Shown: in pieces, positions 42,966-46,385 of the stretch
Layout of the letters: each line of letters begins with the position of its first letter
Numbering within the stretch: the first letter of the stretch is position 1
Source of the DNA: an uncultured Lachnospiraceae bacterium
Lineage (GTDB): Bacteria > Bacillota > Clostridia > Lachnospirales > Lachnospiraceae
Assembly: GCA_910580195.1 (NCBI GenBank)
Contig: CAJTWA010000037.1
Coordinates: 1-46,385 of the forward strand
Length of the DNA: 46,385 nt
Direction of reading: 5' to 3'
Position numbers and translations under genes: made by a program
Notes under the pieces: model-generated
What the model was told of the DNA's origin: nothing
Database searches by the model: none
The model's input: only the letters and a program-made list of their open reading frames with translations

Positions 42966-43421
42966 TCAGTGGATGGCTCTTGTCTTTTTCACGCTCAGCT
43001 TGGTTACAGCATAGTGATGGTTGCCTTCTTTCTTTTCATTTTTTCCATACAGAAAGTACATGGACCCGCTGCAAAGCAAAGACAGATAGAACCCATAATG
43101 CATTGCTTCTAAGGACAAGAGCACATGGAAATCTGTTACCAGAGGGACGTACCAAAAGAGGCCAGAAATGAGGTATACAGCAATATGCAGGAGCAATAAT
43201 AGCTTGGTTATGAATTTTCCAGCTTGGCTTTTGGCGGACAGGAGGCAGAAAAGCGTAATGCAGCCCAAGGCCAGAAGCAATTTGGTGTTTATGATATCAA
43301 TTCCGGTCTTTATGCCGTCTGCTTCTTTGTCAAAATAGCACCATGGCAAAAATAGCGGCAGTAAGGATATGAAGTAGCAGAAAACGAAAGCATACCGTGT
43401 TTTGGGTTTTGGTGCGCGCAT
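42966..43421 (-). CDS. Small four-helix membrane protein
   Basis: 151 residues with four hydrophobic segments (about 11-28, 46-62, 73-93, 105-125) and a basic cytoplasmic tail (KNEKKEGNHHYAVTKLSVKK). No family recognised. It starts 13 bases after the stop of the secreted protein upstream on the same strand, so it is the last gene of the sigma-factor operon and its likely target or partner. The downstream terminator is shared with the facing amidase gene. Confidence 0.7.
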   Translation of the reverse strand: MRAPKPKTRYAFVFCYFISLLPLFLPWCYFDKEADGIKTGIDIINTKLLLALGCITLFCLLSAKSQAGKFITKLLLLLHIAVYLISGLFWYVPLVTDFHVLLSLEAMHYGFYLSLLCSGSMYFLYGKNEKKEGNHHYAVTKLSVKKTRAIH

Positions 43422-43434
43422 GTTCCTTTCCCTC

Positions 43435-44250
43435 CTATTTTTCTTCGGGTTCCTGACAGAGGGAATAAGTGGTATAAAAGCTCCCGTCTGGTTCCACAGA
43501 TGCTACTGCTTCTATGCAGGTATCTGTATTGGTGATGATATCTCCCTCCTCCACGAGCCAAGCAAAGGAAAGTGGGGCGGCATCTTCTGCAGAAGCAAGT
43601 TTTTCTTCTTCCCGTTCTTGGGCTTCAAGGTTGGCTTTATAATACAATGTTTTGTAGGAACCATCCTCTTCTGCTACAGAAATATGGTAAAATTCCTGTT
43701 TCTTGAGCCAAGTGCCCAAATCCTCTGCAAGGAAACTTCCATTCCCAAAGGATTCTGTAACAATTTTCTTCACGCCAAAGTTCTCATTGTCAGGAAAAAG
43801 GGAGTTTTTGAGGATTTTATATTGCTTATTGGTACTTTCGCTATCTGGTGGAATCAAACTTTCCGGGCTTGTTGGAGCGGGGGCGGCAGGAGTATCTTCT
43901 GCGGGGAGGCCTTCTGGAGTTTCTTCCTGTGTCTGGTCTGTGAACTCTCCCTGTGTATCGTCCGCGGCGTTTGCAGGTATGTTTTCAGGGGCCTTTGTAT
44001 GGGCATGGTTATTTCTGTCCGGTGCATTTTCAGGGTCTTTTGCCTGCCCGCCATCTTTCGCCCCAGCTGCATCTTGGGGTGTGCAGATGGGTGTGCCTGC
44101 TGATTTTGGCCTTTCTGCCAGAGCAGGTTTATCTGGTTCCTCTTCAGTTTCCTGCCCTGAAGGCTGGTTTGTGGGGCTTGCTGCATATAGGGATGCGGTG
44201 GCTGTCCCAAATAAAATAGCTGCGAGTAAGGCTATCGTAATTTTTTTCAT
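43435..44250 (-). CDS. Secreted acidic protein, unknown function
   Basis: 271 residues. Signal peptide (1-23, SLYAA-SPT), a long Pro/Glu/Asp/Thr-rich disordered stretch (about 25-130), then a compact domain (about 138-271; FGVKKIVTESFGNGSFLAED, EFYHISVAEEDGSYKTLYYK, CIEAVASVEPDGSFYTTYSL). No catalytic motif is seen. GGAAGGA precedes the ATG. It lies between the anti-sigma-like gene and the membrane protein. The linker suggests a wall-spanning protein whose C-terminal domain reaches outside; a sensor or envelope-protection role under the sigma factor is an inference. Confidence 0.7.
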   Translation of the reverse strand: MKKITIALLAAILFGTATASLYAASPTNQPSGQETEEEPDKPALAERPKSAGTPICTPQDAAGAKDGGQAKDPENAPDRNNHAHTKAPENIPANAADDTQGEFTDQTQEETPEGLPAEDTPAAPAPTSPESLIPPDSESTNKQYKILKNSLFPDNENFGVKKIVTESFGNGSFLAEDLGTWLKKQEFYHISVAEEDGSYKTLYYKANLEAQEREEEKLASAEDAAPLSFAWLVEEGDIITNTDTCIEAVASVEPDGSFYTTYSLCQEPEEK

Positions 44251-44439
44251 GGTTTATCATTCCTTCCAGTTTTCAATTTTAACAGGTTTTTTGGTTGATA
44301 ATTCTTTGGAAATAATTTATAATGTGGGTAATCCATATGAATCGTTTGCCGTTTTACGGCAGGTTGCCAGCCTTTGATTTGTATGGATTTTTTATGCAAC
44401 CATAAGCATCACCGCCTTTCTGGGGAGGGGAAATAGCTG
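44251..44439 (-). other. Gap inside the sigma operon with a hairpin
   Basis: Contains TGCCGT-TTT-ACGGCA near 44348-44362 (perfect 6-bp stem) without a clear T-run. AT-rich sequence near 44265-44330 could hold a second promoter for the two downstream genes. No gene seen. Confidence 0.4.
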
Positions 44440-45270
44440 TTACTTGCCTTCTGTTTTTTGTAAGTTCTTGATGATAGCGGCAATCTGTTCTGGCAAAAGG
44501 TCGGATTCTAGGACATATAGGATATCTTCATATACAAAAGCTGCCGTATATGCTTTCTTGCCGTCTGTCTGAATCTGGTAAAAAGAAACTTTTTTGTCCC
44601 CTATGGGCACGTGTTCCTCGACAGCCGTAAGCCCTTGGGCGTTGAAGTCTACGGTACCTTCCCCAACTGGCAGGAATACTTCCCAGATGGCATACGAACC
44701 CTCGCCTTGGTACGCGGCAGCAAAGCTGTCGGAAAATTCATTGTATTCTATGCTTTCCAGATGAAAGCCTTCTGGCATCCCGCCTTCTGGTATGAAGAAG
44801 CTGCATCCCAGCGCTTTGGACAGGCTTTCATAGTCACGGTAGCTGCCCGAGGGAAGGGGTTCCCTGTCTGGGTCTGGGCCGTCTATTTCAAAAACAAACC
44901 GGTTGGCCGTAATGCGTAAAAATTGGATGATGGAAAAATCAAAGGCTTTTACAGCAATAAATTCCGTTCCGCAAAATAGGGACAAAAATAGCAGGAAACA
45001 TGCTGCCATTTTTAGGAAACGTGCGGTAAAGGCGCGCTTTTTGGGCGGATGGGGCGCTTTCACAGAGGTTTGGTAACGGGCATTAAAATGCTCTGCAAAA
45101 GTTTCCATATTATCGGCTGCCGTGTGGCCGCTGCACAAATCAATCAGTTCAAGGATCCTGCCCACTTTTTGGGTGTCAATCTGTTCCGCAGGGCGGCTGG
45201 TTTCTGCATCCAGCAAAATATTGAGATGGTGTTTTAATTTTTCTACATCGTTATTAAAATTTTCTGCCAT
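44440..45270 (-). CDS. Membrane-anchored probable anti-sigma factor (DUF4367-like)
   Basis: 276 residues. The cytoplasmic N-terminus (1-84) is charged and helical, as in sigma-binding domains; one transmembrane helix follows (about 85-110, FLKMAACFLLFLSLFCGTEF), then an extracytoplasmic domain (about 130-276) with FIPEGGMPEGFHLESIEYNE ... YTAAFVYEDILYVLESDL, resembling DUF4367 domains of anti-sigma proteins. It starts 13 bases after the sigma gene's stop. It would hold the sigma factor at the membrane until an envelope signal is sensed. The partnership is inferred from order; sequence alone supports the topology. Confidence 0.75.
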   Translation of the reverse strand: MAENFNNDVEKLKHHLNILLDAETSRPAEQIDTQKVGRILELIDLCSGHTAADNMETFAEHFNARYQTSVKAPHPPKKRAFTARFLKMAACFLLFLSLFCGTEFIAVKAFDFSIIQFLRITANRFVFEIDGPDPDREPLPSGSYRDYESLSKALGCSFFIPEGGMPEGFHLESIEYNEFSDSFAAAYQGEGSYAIWEVFLPVGEGTVDFNAQGLTAVEEHVPIGDKKVSFYQIQTDGKKAYTAAFVYEDILYVLESDLLPEQIAAIIKNLQKTEGK

Positions 45271-45283
45271 ATTTCTAGCCCCC

Positions 45284-45817
45284 TTATCTTATATAATCCT
45301 TGCAGAGAGAAAAAAGTAACCCAAAAAGAAAAAATTTTAGTTTTTTTCTTGCTTCTTTTTTTGCCCTCTTCAGCCTCATCTTGCAGGCACCGTCGGTAAT
45401 GTTAAGCTGTTTTGCCAATTCTTCGATAGAATACCCTTCGATATACTTTTTTACCAGCAGGAAATAATCGTTGTCCGATAGGATTTTTTTGAGCTCTTCC
45501 AGATAGAGGGGATCATAGTTGTCTGTGGTGGGGATATTCTGCAAAATGTCGTTGGCATCCCCCGGAAAAGTGGCGCCAAAATGTTTTTGCAGTTTGCCAA
45601 GACGCTTTTTCAGCAGGTTTTTACAGGTGAGCATCAGCCATCCAGCCGGGTTTGGATGGCTTTTTAAAAGGGTAATGTTCCGGTATGCCTGATAATAGGT
45701 TTCCTGTAAGGCGTCTTCCGCTTCGTTGGTTCCGATTTTGCTGACGGCGTATTTTTTTAGCAAAGGATAGGATTCGGTATAGAGTTGGTTGAAAAATTCT
45801 TCTTCTTTTTTTGTCAT
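45284..45817 (-). CDS. ECF-type RNA polymerase sigma factor
   Basis: 177 residues with the two-domain plan of extracytoplasmic-function sigma factors. Region 2 (about 8-75; YPLLKKYAVSKIGTNEAEDALQETYYQAYRNI ... NPAGWLMLTCKNLLKKRL) carries the -10 recognition helix. Region 4 (about 105-160; DYFLLVKKYIEGYSIEELAKQLNITDGACKMRLKRAKKEARK) is the helix-turn-helix for -35 recognition. First gene of a four-gene minus-strand set with a membrane anti-sigma candidate directly downstream. An ECF autoregulated promoter could not be identified upstream. Confidence 0.92.
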   Translation of the reverse strand: MTKKEEEFFNQLYTESYPLLKKYAVSKIGTNEAEDALQETYYQAYRNITLLKSHPNPAGWLMLTCKNLLKKRLGKLQKHFGATFPGDANDILQNIPTTDNYDPLYLEELKKILSDNDYFLLVKKYIEGYSIEELAKQLNITDGACKMRLKRAKKEARKKLKFFLFGLLFSLCKDYIR

Positions 45818-45848
45818 GGCGTTGGGTTCAATTCTTTTACTGTAACAA

Positions 45849-46133
45849 TTATTTTATTTGCACGCTCAAACTTTTTCCCAATGATTCAGCTACTTTTACC
45901 AGAAAATCTAAGCTAGGGTTATAATTGCCGCTTTCAAGTCGGGAAATATTGCTTTTTTGTGTTCCAACCCTTTTCGCAAGTTCAGATTGTGTGATATTCT
46001 GTTCTTTTCTGGCTTTTATAATCTGTTCAATGGCTTCATAACGGGGCTTTAGTTTTTCATATTCGTTTTTAAACTCTTCATCTTTCATCATATCGGCTTT
46101 CATTTCTTCAAAAGATATACTTGCTTTTGTCAT
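45849..46133 (-). CDS. XRE-family antitoxin (HigA-like)
   Basis: 94 residues with a helix-turn-helix at about 40-90 (ITQSELAKRVGTQKSNISRLESGNYNPSLDFL), the classic Xre fold that binds its own operator. The N-terminal half (SFEEMKADMMKDEEFKNEYEKL) is the toxin-binding type seen in HigA/RelB-like antitoxins. Its ATG overlaps the stop of the toxin-like frame upstream by four bases, the normal toxin-first HigBA order. GGAGG lies about 8 bases before the start. If the toxin is dead it remains as an orphan regulator. Confidence 0.88.
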   Translation of the reverse strand: MTKASISFEEMKADMMKDEEFKNEYEKLKPRYEAIEQIIKARKEQNITQSELAKRVGTQKSNISRLESGNYNPSLDFLVKVAESLGKSLSVQIK

Positions 46134-46348
46134 ATACCCGTCCTCCTTTTATAATCTTCCATATATTTTCTTGCTCTCTTGATTTCAGCTTCAGGCGTTT
46201 TCATAGTTTTTTTGATAAATCCATGTAGCAAGACAAACTTGTTGTTAAGATATGTAAAATAAAATATTCTTGCTATGTCACTTGAGAATTTTATCCGCAG
46301 TTCATACAAACCTTTATTTTCTTTCCCTTTTACTATAAATGAGCAAAT
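46130..46348 (-). pseudogene. C-terminal part of a RelE/HigB-like toxin, 5' part lost or broken
   Basis: Translates as KGKENKGLYELRIKFSSD then IARIFYFTYLNNKFVLLHGF and IKKTMKTPEAEIKRARKYME, the end of a RelE/HigB mRNA interferase (the ELR...IARIFY and HGF.KK motifs). Upstream the frame is closed by TAA (complement of 46349-46351) and no start codon is present, so about 50-60 N-terminal residues are missing, shifted or beyond the window. The stop overlaps the antitoxin start. Another reading frame continues for about 12 codons before TAG, which fits a frameshift. Confidence 0.6.
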
Positions 46349-46385
46349 TTAGAAAATTGCACAATAAACTTATGCCACTAAAGCA

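Overview
The window looks like chromosomal DNA of a low-to-mid-GC Bacillota, most plausibly a gut Lachnospiraceae. This rests on protein style (DUF6077-type and GtrII-type membrane proteins, FN3-repeat wall hydrolases with lysine-rich ends, paired LytR-CpsA-Psr proteins, pyruvate kinase with an extra C-terminal domain), strong AGGAGG-type ribosome binding sites and the mix of insertion sequences. No rRNA, tRNA or CRISPR array was seen.

Positions 1-13,200 are AT-rich and read as an insertion-sequence-eroded surface-glycosylation island. It holds a GtrII-like glucosyltransferase that lacks its N-terminus, a decayed IS3-family element, the C-terminal remnant of a YfhO-type membrane protein, a 1.9 kb DDE element with matching ends, a GtrB-like bactoprenol glycosyltransferase, a second complete IS bounded by a 6-bp target duplication but carrying a nonsense codon, a large membrane protein behind a possibly structured leader, a fused GT2-GtrA-like protein, and a dead IS630-family transposase.

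Positions 13,200-42,900 are a long run of plus-strand genes for cell-surface glycans and wall remodelling: a DUF6077-like membrane protein apparently split in two, LCP ligase 1, three consecutive large proteins with a diguanylate cyclase among them (FN3 protein, Amidase_3-FN3, SH3-glucosaminidase-FN3), a double-domain GT2, a small zinc ribbon, a polyprenyl-phosphate priming transferase, two further GT2 enzymes, LCP ligase 2, glmS (precursor supply), an HtrA-like protease, carbamate kinase, pyruvate kinase and a lipoprotein amidase. Together they could build a lipid-linked polymer (priming transferase plus GT2s), attach it to peptidoglycan (LCP proteins) and remodel the wall (amidases, glucosaminidase).

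Positions 42,900-46,385 are on the minus strand: an ECF-type sigma factor, its membrane-anchored probable anti-sigma factor, a secreted acidic protein and a four-helix membrane protein, preceded by an XRE antitoxin and a decayed RelE/HigB-like toxin.

The most striking signal is an intergenic element of about 195 bp present three times in the same orientation (about 15,694, 26,568 and 29,416). The core is conserved, while long terminal arms differ in sequence between copies yet remain self-complementary in each copy. Several internal helices, including a predicted pseudoknot, show compensatory base changes between the three copies. It behaves like a structured RNA or a miniature mobile element, and I cannot assign it to a known family. 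Partial copies and 47-97 bp tandem repeats surround it.
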